A stretch of DNA of 64,000 bases from Lysobacterales bacterium (GCA_016182785.1 JACPFU010000043.1:54399-118398), one strand, 5' to 3'. Counted from the stretch's first letter, positions 32,293 to 42,491 are shown. Notes: generated by a model not told the origin, from the letters alone. Numbers and translations: made by a program.

Positions 32293-33213
32293 ATGGCTGC
32301 AACGTTGCGCATCGCCACGCGCAAGAGCCCGCTCGCGCTGTGGCAGACCGAGCACGTGGCCGCGCGCCTGCGTCAGGCGCATCCCGGGCTCGCGGTCGAG
32401 CTGCTGCCGCTGTCGACGCGCGGCGATGTCGTGCTCGATCGCTCGCTGGCGGCAATCGGCGGCAAGGGCCTGTTCCTCAAGGAGCTGGAGGAAGCGATGC
32501 AGGACGGTCGCGCCGACCTGGCGGTGCACTCGCTGAAGGACGTTCCGATGCAGCTCGATCCCGGCTTCGCGCTGGCCGCGATCCTGGCCCGCGCCAATCC
32601 CTACGACGCATTCGTGTCCGATCGCTTCGCCGATTTCGACGAATTGCCGCAGCGCGCCGTGGTCGGCACCTCCTCGCTGCGCCGGCATGCGCAGATCCGC
32701 GCGTTGCGACCCGACCTGCAGGTGCGCGACCTGCGTGGCAACGTCAACACGCGCCTGGCCAAGCTCGATGGCGGCGAGTACGACGCCATCATCCTCGCCT
32801 GCGCCGGGCTGGAACGGCTCGGCTTCCACCAGCGCATCCGTGCGCAGCTCGCGCCGCCGCGCTTCCTGCCGGCGGTGGCGCAGGGTGCGATCGCGATCGA
32901 GGTGCGCGAGGGCGATGCCGAGGTCGCCGCGCTGTGCGCCGCGCTGCACGATGTCGAGACCGCGTTGCGGGTGCGCGCCGAGCGCGCGATGAACCTGGAA
33001 CTGCACGGCTCCTGCCAGGTGCCGATCGCCGGTTTCGCGACGCTCGCCGATGGCGAGCTACATCTGCGCGCGCTGGTCGGCGACACCGTCACCGGCGAGA
33101 TGCTGCGCGCCGAAGCCCGCGCCGCGGCCGCAGATCCCGAAGCGCTCGGGCGCGCGGTGGCGGCGCAGCTGCGCGCGCTGGGTGCGGACCGGCTGTTGCA
33201 CACAGCGCACTGA
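32293..33213 (+). CDS. hemC: Porphobilinogen deaminase (hydroxymethylbilane synthase)
   Basis: Condenses four porphobilinogens into hydroxymethylbilane for haem biosynthesis. The 306 residues have the dipyrromethane-cofactor cysteine Cys241 in [12 protein letters not shown], the [15 protein letters not shown] and [14 protein letters not shown] regions with the catalytic Asp, and the substrate-binding arginines in [11 protein letters not shown] and [15 protein letters not shown] 32293 gives the standard start [18 protein letters not shown]. hemD, which usually follows in proteobacteria, is not here; the next gene is on the other strand. Confidence 0.97.
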   Translation: MAATLRIATRKSPLALWQTEHVAARLRQAHPGLAVELLPLSTRGDVVLDRSLAAIGGKGLFLKELEEAMQDGRADLAVHSLKDVPMQLDPGFALAAILARANPYDAFVSDRFADFDELPQRAVVGTSSLRRHAQIRALRPDLQVRDLRGNVNTRLAKLDGGEYDAIILACAGLERLGFHQRIRAQLAPPRFLPAVAQGAIAIEVREGDAEVAALCAALHDVETALRVRAERAMNLELHGSCQVPIAGFATLADGELHLRALVGDTVTGEMLRAEARAAAADPEALGRAVAAQLRALGADRLLHTAH

Positions 33214-33275
33214 TCGTCGCGAGCGCACAGCGGGCGCGAACGCGCTGCGGTCACGGTCCGCAGGTGCCGGGTCGA

Positions 33276-34013
33276 TCAGAACCCGTAGACCAGATTCACC
33301 GTGGTCAGCGTGTCGGTCTTCTTCACCGGCGCCACCACGTCGGTGTTGTGGCGCACCTGGACGCCGGCCTTGATCGCGAACTTCTCGCTCATCGCCACCT
33401 GCACGCCGAGATCGTTCTGCGCGAAGGTGTTGTCGGTGCCGCCTTCCACCAGCAGCGTGTCGAACAGCTGGGTGTTGTCGCTGAGCTTGTGCTTGAACTC
33501 GCCGAAGCCGCGGCCGACGAAATCGCCTTCGGCGTCGAGCGCGACGAAGTGCCCGGGGGCCGGCGTGGCGACAAACAGGTCGACCGGCTGGTAGCGGCGA
33601 TAGCCCGGACCGGCCTCGAACGCGAGCTTGGTGGTGTCGTTGTCGATCGCCTTGTAGCCGAAGCCGACGGCGACCGTGGCCTGGTAGTCGTAGGGTGCGA
33701 AGTCATCGTTCTCGTAGCGCGCCGAGCCGACCAGGTACGCGCGTTCGTTGAACTTGTAGCCGGCCTTGCCGCCCAGCTCGAAGCGGTTCGCGGTTTCCAC
33801 GTCCGTGCTCTCGCTGCGCAGCGCCAGCGCGTACAGGTTGTACAGCCACTCGTCTTCCTCGAACTTGAAATCGAGCTTGCCGTTCACGGTGAGGTTGTCG
33901 GCATTGCCGTGCGCAAGCACCAGTCCGAACTCGCCCTGGCCGGTCCATTGCTGTGCCGGGGCGGCGAACGAGATCGCCGAGAGCATGGCGATCGCGAGGG
34001 TCTTTGGAATCAT
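33276..34013 (-). CDS. DUF481 (YdiY-like) outer-membrane protein
   Basis: A predicted exported beta-barrel protein of unknown function. The 245 residues start with a signal peptide (MIPKTLAIAMLSAISFAAPAQQ). Alternating beta-strands such as LDFKFEEDEWLYNLYALALR follow, and it ends TTVNLVYGF with a terminal Phe, an outer-membrane assembly signal. AAGGAG lies six bases upstream of the chosen ATG; an in-frame start 19 codons earlier would spoil the signal peptide. DUF481 proteins in E. coli are acid-inducible, but their function is not settled. It converges on hemC. Confidence 0.87.
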   Translation of the reverse strand: MIPKTLAIAMLSAISFAAPAQQWTGQGEFGLVLAHGNADNLTVNGKLDFKFEEDEWLYNLYALALRSESTDVETANRFELGGKAGYKFNERAYLVGSARYENDDFAPYDYQATVAVGFGYKAIDNDTTKLAFEAGPGYRRYQPVDLFVATPAPGHFVALDAEGDFVGRGFGEFKHKLSDNTQLFDTLLVEGGTDNTFAQNDLGVQVAMSEKFAIKAGVQVRHNTDVVAPVKKTDTLTTVNLVYGF

Positions 34014-34124
34014 CTGCAGCTCCTTGTCGATGCCCATGCCGATGCAAGCCGGCCGGGCGGAGCGGCGCATCCTAGGCAGCAGCCATGAACCGGCAGTGAA
34101 GCCAGGCGGATGCCCGCGCGCGCG

Positions 34125-34853
34125 TCACTTCTTCGGAATGCCCATGCACTCGTCGCTGGTATTCGGATCGTCGGGGTCGTCGCAGCCGCGCGGCAGATAC
34201 AGGTCGGTGTGATGCGCGCGCTGGATTTCGCGACCCGGGTCGCGGCCCTCGGTCTGGCCCATGAAGTCGGTGATCCGGTTCGCGCCTCGCGTGCCGAGCA
34301 GCTTGCTGACCACCGCGATCGCGATCTTCTCCGGACTCGGCGGTGGCGGCTTGAACACGATGCCGGCCTCGATGAAGGGCTCGGCACGCCCGGCGAGCGG
34401 CGCCATCACGCGACCGTCGGCGCGCTTGCCTTGTCCGGCGAGATCGGAAGCGACGCCGGCGATGTCGCCGAACAACTGCGCGCTGTCGACGCTGGCCGGT
34501 TGCGGTTCGACGCTCGCCGCCGCCGGTGCCGGGGTGCGCGCCTGCAACACCGCCCGCACCACGCTCGGTCTCGGGGTCGGGAACGGCACGGCGTCGATGC
34601 GCTCGGACGGAACCGGAGCGGAGGGCGTAGGCGGCGGGTCGATGAACTCGACGATCAACGTCGCCGGCCGCGGCGCCGGCGCCATCGTGGCGGCGTGCTG
34701 CCAGGGCGCTGGCGCACGCAGCAGCCACCAGGCCATGGTCGCGTGCAGCAGCAAGGTGAAGGCAATGGCCGGTGCCGCGCGCTGCAGGCGTTCGCGCGCG
34801 GTTTCCGGCAGTCGTGGTGCCGAGGGGATCGGCCAGTCGCTTCCTTGCATCAT
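34125..34853 (-). CDS. Hypothetical single-pass, proline-rich membrane protein (TonB-like layout)
   Basis: Not recognised as a named family. The roughly 242 residues have a cytoplasmic basic N-terminus, one membrane helix (AAPAIAFTLLLHATMAWWLL), then a Pro/Ala-rich periplasmic stretch (IDPPPTPSAPVPSERID). The C-terminal region is polar and contains LPRGCDDPDDPNTSDEC, with two cysteines that could form a disulfide. The layout recalls TonB, but the conserved TonB C-terminal motif is not evident. The start is uncertain: two adjacent ATGs at 34853/34850, with a GTG ten codons earlier and no strong Shine-Dalgarno. It is divergent from the WYL regulator. Confidence 0.6.
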   Translation of the reverse strand: MMQGSDWPIPSAPRLPETARERLQRAAPAIAFTLLLHATMAWWLLRAPAPWQHAATMAPAPRPATLIVEFIDPPPTPSAPVPSERIDAVPFPTPRPSVVRAVLQARTPAPAAASVEPQPASVDSAQLFGDIAGVASDLAGQGKRADGRVMAPLAGRAEPFIEAGIVFKPPPPSPEKIAIAVVSKLLGTRGANRITDFMGQTEGRDPGREIQRAHHTDLYLPRGCDDPDDPNTSDECMGIPKK

Positions 34854-34929
34854 GGCCGGACTTGTACGCGCTCGGGGATTCACGCGATGTTAAACCGCGT
34901 TACCCTCGCGCCAACCACGGAACGCCGAG

Positions 34930-35910
34930 ATGGACCGCTACGAACGCACGCTCAAGCTGCACCGCATCCTCAAGAGTTCGCGCTACCCGGTCGCGCTGAA
35001 CAAGCTGTACGACGAACTCGAATGCTCGCGCGCCACGCTCTATCGCGACATCGCCTTCCTGCGCGATGCGCTCGGCGCGCCGATCGAATCCGACCGCGAC
35101 CACGCGGCGATCCACTACGCGCCGGACGAAGCCGCGACCTTTGAGCTGCCTGGGTTGTGGCTGTCGAGCGCCGAGCTCGAATCGCTGCTGGCGATGCACC
35201 AGCTGATCGCGCGCACCGGGGGCGAAGTGCTCTCGGGTGCGCTGGCGCCGCTGAAGTCGCGCATCGAGAAGCTGCTGTCCGACCAGTCGCAGGGCAAGCG
35301 CTGGCCGCTCGAACGCATCCGCGTGACGCGCGCGCTGTCGCGGGTGATCGACGAAATCGTGTTCCGCCGCGTCGCGAGCAGCGTGCTCGAGCGGCGCAAG
35401 CTCAAGTTCCACTACCGTGCGCGTTCGACCAATGCGCTGACCGAGCGCATGGTGTCGCCGCAGCGGCTCACGCATTACCGCGAGAACTGGTACCTCGATG
35501 CCTACGACCACGAGCGCGAGGCGCTGCGCAGCTTTGCGCTCGACCGCGTGCGCGACGCCGAGGTGCTGGACGCGCGCGCCGACGATGTCCAGGAGACCGA
35601 GCTCGACACCCACCTGGCCTCGAGCTACGGCATCTTCTCGGGCGCACCCAAGGCTTGGGCGACGATCCGCTTTTCGCCGAAAGCCTCGCGCTGGGTCGCC
35701 GACGAGCGCTGGCATTCCAAGCAGGAAGGCCATTTCCTCGACGATGGTCGCTACGAGTTGCGGGTGCCGTACTCGAACGCGCGCGAACTGCTGATGGACG
35801 TGCTGCGCTACGGGCCGGACGCCGAGATCGTCGCGCCGATCCCGCTGCGCGAGGAGGCGCGGATCCAGTTGCAGCTGGCGTTGTCGAACTACGACGGCAA
35901 CGCGGGCTGA
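34930..35910 (+). CDS. YafY-type transcriptional regulator (HTH + WYL domain)
   Basis: A DNA-binding regulator of the WYL family. The 326 residues have an N-terminal winged HTH (about 1-60: YPVALNKLYDELECSRATLYRDIAFLRDALG) and a central and C-terminal WYL region. The WYL ligand-sensing motif appears as RENWYLDAYDH at about residues 185-195. It ends with a WCX-type beta domain (YELRVPYSNARELLMDVLRYGPDAEIVAP). WYL regulators often sense nucleic-acid fragments or nucleotides and can control defence or DNA-repair genes; no such genes are adjacent here. The ligand is unknown. Confidence 0.88.
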   Translation: MDRYERTLKLHRILKSSRYPVALNKLYDELECSRATLYRDIAFLRDALGAPIESDRDHAAIHYAPDEAATFELPGLWLSSAELESLLAMHQLIARTGGEVLSGALAPLKSRIEKLLSDQSQGKRWPLERIRVTRALSRVIDEIVFRRVASSVLERRKLKFHYRARSTNALTERMVSPQRLTHYRENWYLDAYDHEREALRSFALDRVRDAEVLDARADDVQETELDTHLASSYGIFSGAPKAWATIRFSPKASRWVADERWHSKQEGHFLDDGRYELRVPYSNARELLMDVLRYGPDAEIVAPIPLREEARIQLQLALSNYDGNAG

Positions 35911-35972
35911 GTGCGTCTCAGCCGGCGAGACCGGCCCCGGCGATGCTGCGCGCAGCTGCCGAGGAACCTGCC

Positions 35973-36149
35973 ATGCCGAAGACGATCTGCCCCTTCTGTG
36001 CCTGGGCCGCTTGCGGATCGTTGCTGCTGCTGTGCGTCCCGGAACTGCCGTCCTGGCATACGCCGCTCGGACCGGCAACGGTCTGGCTGCTGCTGGTGCC
36101 CTTCGCCAGCGCCCTGTTGCGACGCCGGCTGCAACGCGCAAGGGCCTGA
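35973..36149 (+). CDS. Small predicted membrane protein with CxxC motif
   Basis: A 58-residue ORF with a good ribosome-binding site (GAGGA, seven bases before ATG). It starts MPKTICPFCAWAACG, with a CPFC motif suited to metal or thiol chemistry. Two hydrophobic stretches (about 11-23 and 33-48) follow, then a basic tail (LLRRRLQRARA), giving a plausible two-helix membrane topology. It sits in the 300-base gap between the WYL regulator and eno. No family is recognised. A translated gene is likely but not certain. Confidence 0.5.
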   Translation: MPKTICPFCAWAACGSLLLLCVPELPSWHTPLGPATVWLLLVPFASALLRRRLQRARA

Positions 36150-36192
36150 TATCCGCCGGGATTCCGCGGCCGCACTGGGGTATCCCTGCTAA

Positions 36193-37521
<1,329 letters not shown>

Positions 37522-37530
37522 CCGGCATCG

Positions 37531-37845
37531 GTGAAGCTGAAGCATCCCTACCGCTGGTTGGTCCTCGGGCTGATCGCCTTGCTGATCGGGCTGCAGGGCA
37601 AGCTGTGGTTCGGGCAGGGAGGGCGGCCGGAAGTGCGGCACCTGCAGGAGCGCGTCGCTACCCAGCGCCGCGAGAACGCCGAGCTGCGCAAGCGCAACGA
37701 CGCGCTGGCGGCGGAGGTGGAGGACCTCAAGTCCGGCACCGAGGCGATCGAGGAGCGCGCGCGCAGCGAACTCGGCATGATCAAGCCCGGTGAAGTGTTC
37801 TATCAGGTGGTCGAGCCGGAAGCGCCGGCCAAGGAGAGCGAATGA
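37531..37845 (+). CDS. ftsB: Cell division protein FtsB (DivIC)
   Basis: A small bitopic divisome protein that forms the FtsQ-FtsL-FtsB complex. The 104 residues have a short cytoplasmic N-terminus, one membrane helix (about 8-24: RWLVLGLIALLIGLQGKLWF) and a periplasmic coiled coil (HLQERVATQRRENAELRKR), then the conserved AIEERARSELGMIKPGEVFYQ. The start is a GTG. Its stop overlaps ispD (ATGA). The eno-ftsB-ispD-ispF-truD order is conserved in gammaproteobacteria. Confidence 0.95.
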   Translation: MKLKHPYRWLVLGLIALLIGLQGKLWFGQGGRPEVRHLQERVATQRRENAELRKRNDALAAEVEDLKSGTEAIEERARSELGMIKPGEVFYQVVEPEAPAKESE

Positions 37846-38537
37846 TCTGGTGTGTGGTGCCCGCGGCGGGACGTGGACAGCGGTTCGGCGCCGCGTTGCC
37901 GAAGCAGTACGCGCCGCTGGTCGCCGAGCCGATGATCGTGCGCACGCTCGATCGCCTCGCCGCGCATCCGCGCGTGTCCGGGCTGATGGTGGCGCTGGCG
38001 GCGGATGACCCGCACTGGCCCGGCATCGAGGAGCTCGAAGGCAAGCCGGTGCGTACCTGCATCGGCGGCGAGGAGCGCGCGCAATCGGTGCTGGCGGCGC
38101 TCGACGCGCTCGCCGGTACCGTGGCCGACTCCGACTGGGTGATGGTCCACGACGCCGCGCGCCCGTGCGTCCGCCACGGCGACATCGATGCGTTGATCGA
38201 ACAGGGCACGCGCCATGACGACGGTGCCATCCTGGCCGCGCCGATGCGCGACACCATCAAGCGCGGCGCCGCCGGCGGCCGCATCGAGCGCAGCGAGAAC
38301 CGCGCCGAACTGTGGCGGGCGCTGACCCCGCAGCTGTTCCGGTTCGGGCGGTTGCGCGGTGCACTGCGCGCGGCGCTGGCCGATGGCAACGGCGCCGCCG
38401 CGATCACCGACGAAGCCTCGGCGATCGAGCGCGGCGGCGGTCATCCGCTGCTGGTAGTCGGTGCCGATGACAACATCAAGGTGACGACGCTGCACGACCT
38501 CGCGCTCGCCGAATTCATCCTGACCTCGCCGGCATGA
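37842..38537 (+). CDS. ispD: 2-C-methyl-D-erythritol 4-phosphate cytidylyltransferase
   Basis: The third step of the MEP isoprenoid pathway: CTP plus MEP to CDP-ME. The 231 residues have the nucleotide-binding start [19 protein letters not shown], the conserved [11 protein letters not shown], and a C-terminal [18 protein letters not shown]. It overlaps both ftsB and ispF by four bases, so translation is coupled along the operon. Confidence 0.96.
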   Translation: MIWCVVPAAGRGQRFGAALPKQYAPLVAEPMIVRTLDRLAAHPRVSGLMVALAADDPHWPGIEELEGKPVRTCIGGEERAQSVLAALDALAGTVADSDWVMVHDAARPCVRHGDIDALIEQGTRHDDGAILAAPMRDTIKRGAAGGRIERSENRAELWRALTPQLFRFGRLRGALRAALADGNGAAAITDEASAIERGGGHPLLVVGADDNIKVTTLHDLALAEFILTSPA

Positions 38538-39019
38538 GCCACCGCATCGGTCACGGCTACGACGTCCACGCCTTTTGCGATGGCGACCACGTGACGCTTG
38601 GCGGCGTGCGCATCGCGCACGAGCGCGGCATCGACGCCCACTCCGATGGCGACGTGGTGCTGCACGCGCTGTGCGACGCGCTGCTCGGCGCGCTTGCGCT
38701 CGGCGACATCGGCCAGCATTTCCCGCCGACCGACGCGCGCTGGAAGGACTGCGACAGCCGCGTGTTCCTGCGCCACTGCGCGGCCTTGCTGGCCGAGCGT
38801 GGCTGGCATGTCAGCAATGCGGATATCACCGTGCTCGCCGAAGCGCCGAAGATCGGCCCGCATCGCGAGGCCATGCGCGCCGCGATCGCGCAGGAACTCG
38901 GCAGCGAAATCGAGCGCATCTCGGTCAAGGCGACCACGACCGAGAAGCTCGGCTTCGTCGGACGTGGCGAAGGCCTGGCCGCGGAGGCCGTGGTCCTGAT
39001 CGACCGGATCCTGCGATGA
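38534..39019 (+). CDS. ispF: 2-C-methyl-D-erythritol 2,4-cyclodiphosphate synthase
   Basis: Cyclises CDP-ME 2-phosphate in the MEP pathway as a trimer. The 161 residues show zinc ligands Asp10 and His12 in [10 protein letters not shown] and the third ligand in [20 protein letters not shown]. The C-terminal [22 protein letters not shown] is canonical. It overlaps truD by four bases. Confidence 0.97.
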   Translation: MSHRIGHGYDVHAFCDGDHVTLGGVRIAHERGIDAHSDGDVVLHALCDALLGALALGDIGQHFPPTDARWKDCDSRVFLRHCAALLAERGWHVSNADITVLAEAPKIGPHREAMRAAIAQELGSEIERISVKATTTEKLGFVGRGEGLAAEAVVLIDRILR

Positions 39020-40020
39020 GCGAACTACCCTTTGCCCACGGCGGCGCGCCGCTGCGCGGCCGCCTGCGCGCCGAGGTCGAGGACTTCTTCGTCGACGAGC
39101 AGCTCGGCTTCGAGCCGAGCGGCAGCGGCGAGCACTGGCTCGTGCAGATCGAGAAGCGCGGCGCCAACACCGGCTTCGTCGCCAAGCAACTCGCGAGCTT
39201 CGCCGGCGTGAGCGAGCGCGATGTCGGCTATGCCGGCATGAAGGACCGTCACGCGGTCACGCGCCAGTCGTTCTCGGTGTTGGCGAAGAAAGGCGTGGAC
39301 ACCGACTGGACCCGCTGCGCGATCGAAGGCGTGCGTGTGCTCTCGGCGCAGCGGCACGCGCGCAAGGTCCAGCGTGGCGCGCTGCGCGGCAACGCCTTCG
39401 TGATCCGCCTGCGCGAAGTCAGCGGCGACCGCGATCTGGCGGCGCAGCGCATCGCCGCGATCGCGGCAGACGGCGTGCCCAACTACTTCGGCGAGCAGCG
39501 CTTCGGACGCGGCGGCGGCAATGTCGACAAGGCGCTGGCGATGTTCGCCGGCAAGCGCGTCGAACGCGCCGAGCGCTCGATCCTGCTCAGCGCCGCGCGT
39601 TCGGAGATCTTCAACGCCGTGCTCGCGGCGCGCGTCGCCGACGGCAGCTGGTGCCGTGCGCTAGACGGTGACGTGTTCCAACTCGATGGCCGCTCCGCGA
39701 TCTTCGGCCCCGAGCCGCTCGGCGAAGCACTGCGCGGCCGTGTCGCGCGCGGAGAAATCCACCCGACCGGCCCGATGTTCGGCCGCGGCGAACTGCGCAG
39801 CACCGAGGTCGTGCGCGCCCTAGAGTCCGCGCTGTTCGCGCAATTCCCAGAACTCTGCAACGGCCTCACCGCCGCCGGCCTCGACCACGAACGCCGCGCC
39901 CTGCGCCTGCCCGCCCGCGATTTCCGGTGCGACTGGGACGGCGACTCCCTGATCGCCCGCTTCAGCCTCCCCGCCGGCGCCTACGCCACCACCGTCCTGC
40001 GCGAGCTGGTGGCCTGGTAG
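39016..40020 (+). CDS. truD: tRNA pseudouridine(13) synthase
   Basis: Isomerises U13 of tRNA-Glu to pseudouridine. The 334 residues carry the active-site motif [13 protein letters not shown] (catalytic Asp), the NFGEQRFG-type motif as [12 protein letters not shown], and the characteristic TruD insertion with [12 protein letters not shown] overlaps the ispF stop. A perfect palindromic repeat begins at the last base of its TAG stop, so the element lies directly against the 3' end of this operon. Confidence 0.95.
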   Translation: MSELPFAHGGAPLRGRLRAEVEDFFVDEQLGFEPSGSGEHWLVQIEKRGANTGFVAKQLASFAGVSERDVGYAGMKDRHAVTRQSFSVLAKKGVDTDWTRCAIEGVRVLSAQRHARKVQRGALRGNAFVIRLREVSGDRDLAAQRIAAIAADGVPNYFGEQRFGRGGGNVDKALAMFAGKRVERAERSILLSAARSEIFNAVLAARVADGSWCRALDGDVFQLDGRSAIFGPEPLGEALRGRVARGEIHPTGPMFGRGELRSTEVVRALESALFAQFPELCNGLTAAGLDHERRALRLPARDFRCDWDGDSLIARFSLPAGAYATTVLRELVAW

Positions 40021-40098
40021 AAAACGGGGTCGAAAACGGGGTCAGAGTCAATTTCCTGGCCGCGGGCCGCGCGGGAAATTGACTCTGACCCCGTTTTC
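40020..40098. repeat. Long palindromic repeat, copy 1 (with 12-bp tandem duplication)
   Basis: A perfect 25-bp inverted repeat: left arm 40032-40056, right arm 40074-40098, loop 40057-40073. The arm core is ACGGGGTCAGAGTCAATT. The first 12 bases of the left arm (GAAAACGGGGTC) are also duplicated in tandem at 40020-40031. It occupies the gap between truD and the convergent amidase gene. It can form a strong hairpin and may act as a terminator. A near-identical element lies at 42068-42129. It looks like a REP-type or other non-autonomous dispersed element. Confidence 0.9.
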
Positions 40099-40109
40099 TC
40101 GTTGTTCTC

Positions 40110-41924
40110 CTACAAGCCGGTGCTGTGGCTGAGGTCGTCGAGGTAGACGTTGACGTTGTAGCTGGTTTCGGCGCGGTAGAGCCAGATCGCGTCGAGGGTG
40201 ACGCTGCTGGCGCTGATCGCGCCGTTGCCGCCGGCCCATGCGTCCCATTGCGCGGCGTCGTCGAGGCGCCATTCGAGCCGGGTCCAGGTGTTGGCGGGAA
40301 TGGACTTCGCGATCGAGCGTTCGGTGCCGTCGCTGTCGTCGATACCGAGGGCGGCGCTCATTCCGCTGCCGCTGGTGTAGATCCAGAAGCCGACCTTGCC
40401 GCCGGCGCGGGTCAGCGTGGCGTTGGCGCCCGGGCTGCCGGAGCCGGACAGGAAGCGCACCGCCCAGGACGCGGTCGAGGCGCTGTTGTCGACGAGCAGG
40501 ACGCGCTCGGAGCACGAGCCGCCGTGCGCAAACGTGCAATAGCGATCCGCGGTCGATGCGCTGCCGATGCCGGTGGTGCTGCCCGAGTAGGTCGGGCTCG
40601 TGGTGAAATGGCCTTCGCTGGCCTCGAAGTTGTCGAGCACCACCGTCTGCGCCGGGTTCAGCAGGTTGTAGTAGCGCGCCCAGTCCCAGTGGATGCCCGG
40701 GTCGGTGTGGGTGTTGTTCGAGAAATGCTGGTGGCCCTTGATCTTGACCGCGCTCGAGAGCACGTTGATGGTGCTGCCGGAGGGGCCGCTGTAGGCGGTC
40801 TTGCAGTCGATCGTCCAGGCCGCGCAGAAGTGGCGCGTCAGTGCGCTCGATGCGTTGTACATCGCGCTCGTGTACCAGGAACTGCTCGACACGTAGCCCT
40901 CGTGCTCGATGCCGAGCGTGTAGTCGTTGTGCGACTTGACGTGGTTGGCGACGCGGTATTCGCGCACCATCTGCGTGAGCTGGCCGTCGGAACTGCGGAT
41001 CACGAAGTGGGCGCTGACGCTGTAGGGGTTGCTCTGGAACCAGGAGATGGTGCCGGCGTAGCTGCCCTGGGTGATGTGGATCGCCACCGCGGTCGGCTTG
41101 GCGACCGAGCGCGCCGAGTTGTACGGCGACGCGACCCAGAGTGCCGGGGCGTAGTCGGTGCTCTTCGGCGAGGGCGCAGTCGAGTGCAGGGTTTCGTCGC
41201 GCGGATCGAGCACGTAGCCATCGGTTTCGATGCGGTCCTTGCTGGCATCGAGGCGCACGAACGGTGCAGCGAGCTTGGACAGCGTGTCGACGTCGAACGC
41301 CTGCTCCCATTCGATCGCGCGTTCCGGCACGGTCGCGCCGTTTTCGTTCACGCCGCGATCGAGGCTGAGCAGCACGTCGTAGGCGAAGCTGGCGCGCGCG
41401 AATTGCTGGATGCGGCTCTTGGCCTCGCCACCGAATCCGGCATAGCGCGCCAGTACCTCGGCGTAGTGCTCGAGGGAGGCCTTGGGCGCGAGGTCGGTGG
41501 CCTCGCGATCGAGCAGGGCGGCTGCGGCAAGGATGTTGTGGCGGGCATCATTCGCCACCAGATCGGCGGGAACCCCGAGCAGCTTGGCGCCGGCCTCGAC
41601 CTGATTCGCGAAGCCTTCGCCGCGGTACAGGCCCATCACGCCAAACGCGCGAGGTTGGTATTGATGGGCGTCGGCGCGCTTGGCCGGTGCCAGGTGCTGC
41701 CAGCGGCTCTGCGACCAGGCCAGGGCTTCGAGCAGCCCGACCGGCAGCCGCGGATAGCGGGCATAGGCTTCGGCGAAATGGGCCTTGAACGCAGCGCGAT
41801 CCATGCGTGCGTCGTGTTCCGCGACATCGCGCGCAACGGCTTCCTCCGCGCTCGGCTCCATCGCCTGCGTCGGCAAGCTGGCCAACAATGGCAACGACAA
41901 CAACAGTCCCCGAACCATCCCCAT
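40110..41924 (-). CDS. Exported N-acetylmuramoyl-L-alanine amidase (amidase_2) with N-terminal lysozyme-like and C-terminal beta domains
   Basis: A predicted peptidoglycan amidase of 604 residues. A signal peptide ends near PTQA (residue 21). An N-terminal helical domain (about 45-185) resembles SLT/lysozyme-like domains, but the expected catalytic Glu in ESRW is Gln (SQSRW, Gln72). An amidase_2 domain follows (about 262-425), with zinc-ligand candidates His283 (AIHITQGS), His in KGHQHF (398/400) and His406/Asp408 in NTHTDPGIHWDW. The C-terminal 170 residues are beta-rich (FWIYTSGSGMSAALG) and may bind carbohydrate. AGGGGA precedes the ATG. The gene lies between two copies of a palindromic repeat, and codon use looks like its neighbours. 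Confidence 0.88.
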   Translation of the reverse strand: MGMVRGLLLSLPLLASLPTQAMEPSAEEAVARDVAEHDARMDRAAFKAHFAEAYARYPRLPVGLLEALAWSQSRWQHLAPAKRADAHQYQPRAFGVMGLYRGEGFANQVEAGAKLLGVPADLVANDARHNILAAAALLDREATDLAPKASLEHYAEVLARYAGFGGEAKSRIQQFARASFAYDVLLSLDRGVNENGATVPERAIEWEQAFDVDTLSKLAAPFVRLDASKDRIETDGYVLDPRDETLHSTAPSPKSTDYAPALWVASPYNSARSVAKPTAVAIHITQGSYAGTISWFQSNPYSVSAHFVIRSSDGQLTQMVREYRVANHVKSHNDYTLGIEHEGYVSSSSWYTSAMYNASSALTRHFCAAWTIDCKTAYSGPSGSTINVLSSAVKIKGHQHFSNNTHTDPGIHWDWARYYNLLNPAQTVVLDNFEASEGHFTTSPTYSGSTTGIGSASTADRYCTFAHGGSCSERVLLVDNSASTASWAVRFLSGSGSPGANATLTRAGGKVGFWIYTSGSGMSAALGIDDSDGTERSIAKSIPANTWTRLEWRLDDAAQWDAWAGGNGAISASSVTLDAIWLYRAETSYNVNVYLDDLSHSTGL

Positions 41925-42067
41925 GGCATTCCCCTGAGTGATTGAAACGATTGCTTGAATCGTGGCGCAAGCGCCTCGCGACCCCGGACGGGATCGGTCG
42001 GAAGGCTTGCGGTGTGCGCTTGATAGCGACGCTGCCAGGGGCGGGCAAGCGGCAGTGCAACACGAAA

Positions 42068-42129
42068 AACGGGGTCAGAGTCAATTTCCTGGCTTCTGGC
42101 CGGCGCGGGAAATTGACTCTGACCCCGTT
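42068..42129. repeat. Long palindromic repeat, copy 2
   Basis: A perfect 22-bp inverted repeat (arms 42068-42089 and 42108-42129, loop 42090-42107) with the same core as copy 1 and a related but non-identical loop (TGGCTTCTGGCCGGCGCG). It lies in the same orientation as copy 1, just past the 3' end of the 4.5S RNA gene and upstream of the amidase. Confidence 0.9.
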
Positions 42130-42145
42130 CTTGGAGCGGCGGCCT

Positions 42146-42240
42146 CCGCCGGCTGGCCCTCGGCACCCGAATCAGTGAATACCGTTGCTCCCTTCCGGGC
42201 CTGGCGGGGTTTTCCACCTATCGTCGCGAGGAACCGACGG
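42146..42240 (-). ncRNA. ffs: Signal recognition particle 4.5S RNA
   Basis: The complement strand carries the universal SRP core CCGCCAGGCCCGGAAGGGAG followed by CAACGGTA, which forms the GGAA tetraloop hairpin and the asymmetric Ffh-binding loop. Flanking segments pair: CCGTCGG with CCGGCGG, and CCTCG with CGAGG. This closes a single long hairpin of about 95 bases, the size expected for bacterial 4.5S RNA. With Ffh it targets nascent inner-membrane proteins to FtsY. It lies 28 bases downstream of tRNA-Ser(GGA), so the two are probably cotranscribed. Ends are estimated from the pairing. Confidence 0.85.
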
Positions 42241-42268
42241 AGACCACCATCGAAAGACGGCGTGAAGC

Positions 42269-42361
42269 TGGCGGAGCGAGAGGGATTCGAACCCTCGATA
42301 CGGGGATAAGCCGTATACACACTTTCCAGGCGTGCTCCTTCAACCGCTCGGACATCGCTCC
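42269..42361 (-). tRNA. tRNA-Ser (GGA)
   Basis: A long-variable-arm tRNA on the complement strand, with acceptor stem GGAGCGA/TCGCTCC, anticodon loop CTGGAAA (GGA) and an encoded CCA end. It is divergent from dnaX and upstream of ffs. Confidence 0.95.
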
Positions 42362-42491
42362 ACTGGAACCCCGACGCGACCACGGTCGCGGCGAGGGGCG
42401 CGCACTGTAGCCGTTCGCGGGGCTTGGCTCAAGCCGAACTGGCCGCGCGGGCCTGGGGTTGGCACAATGCGCGTTCCCAACCGGTGCCGTG

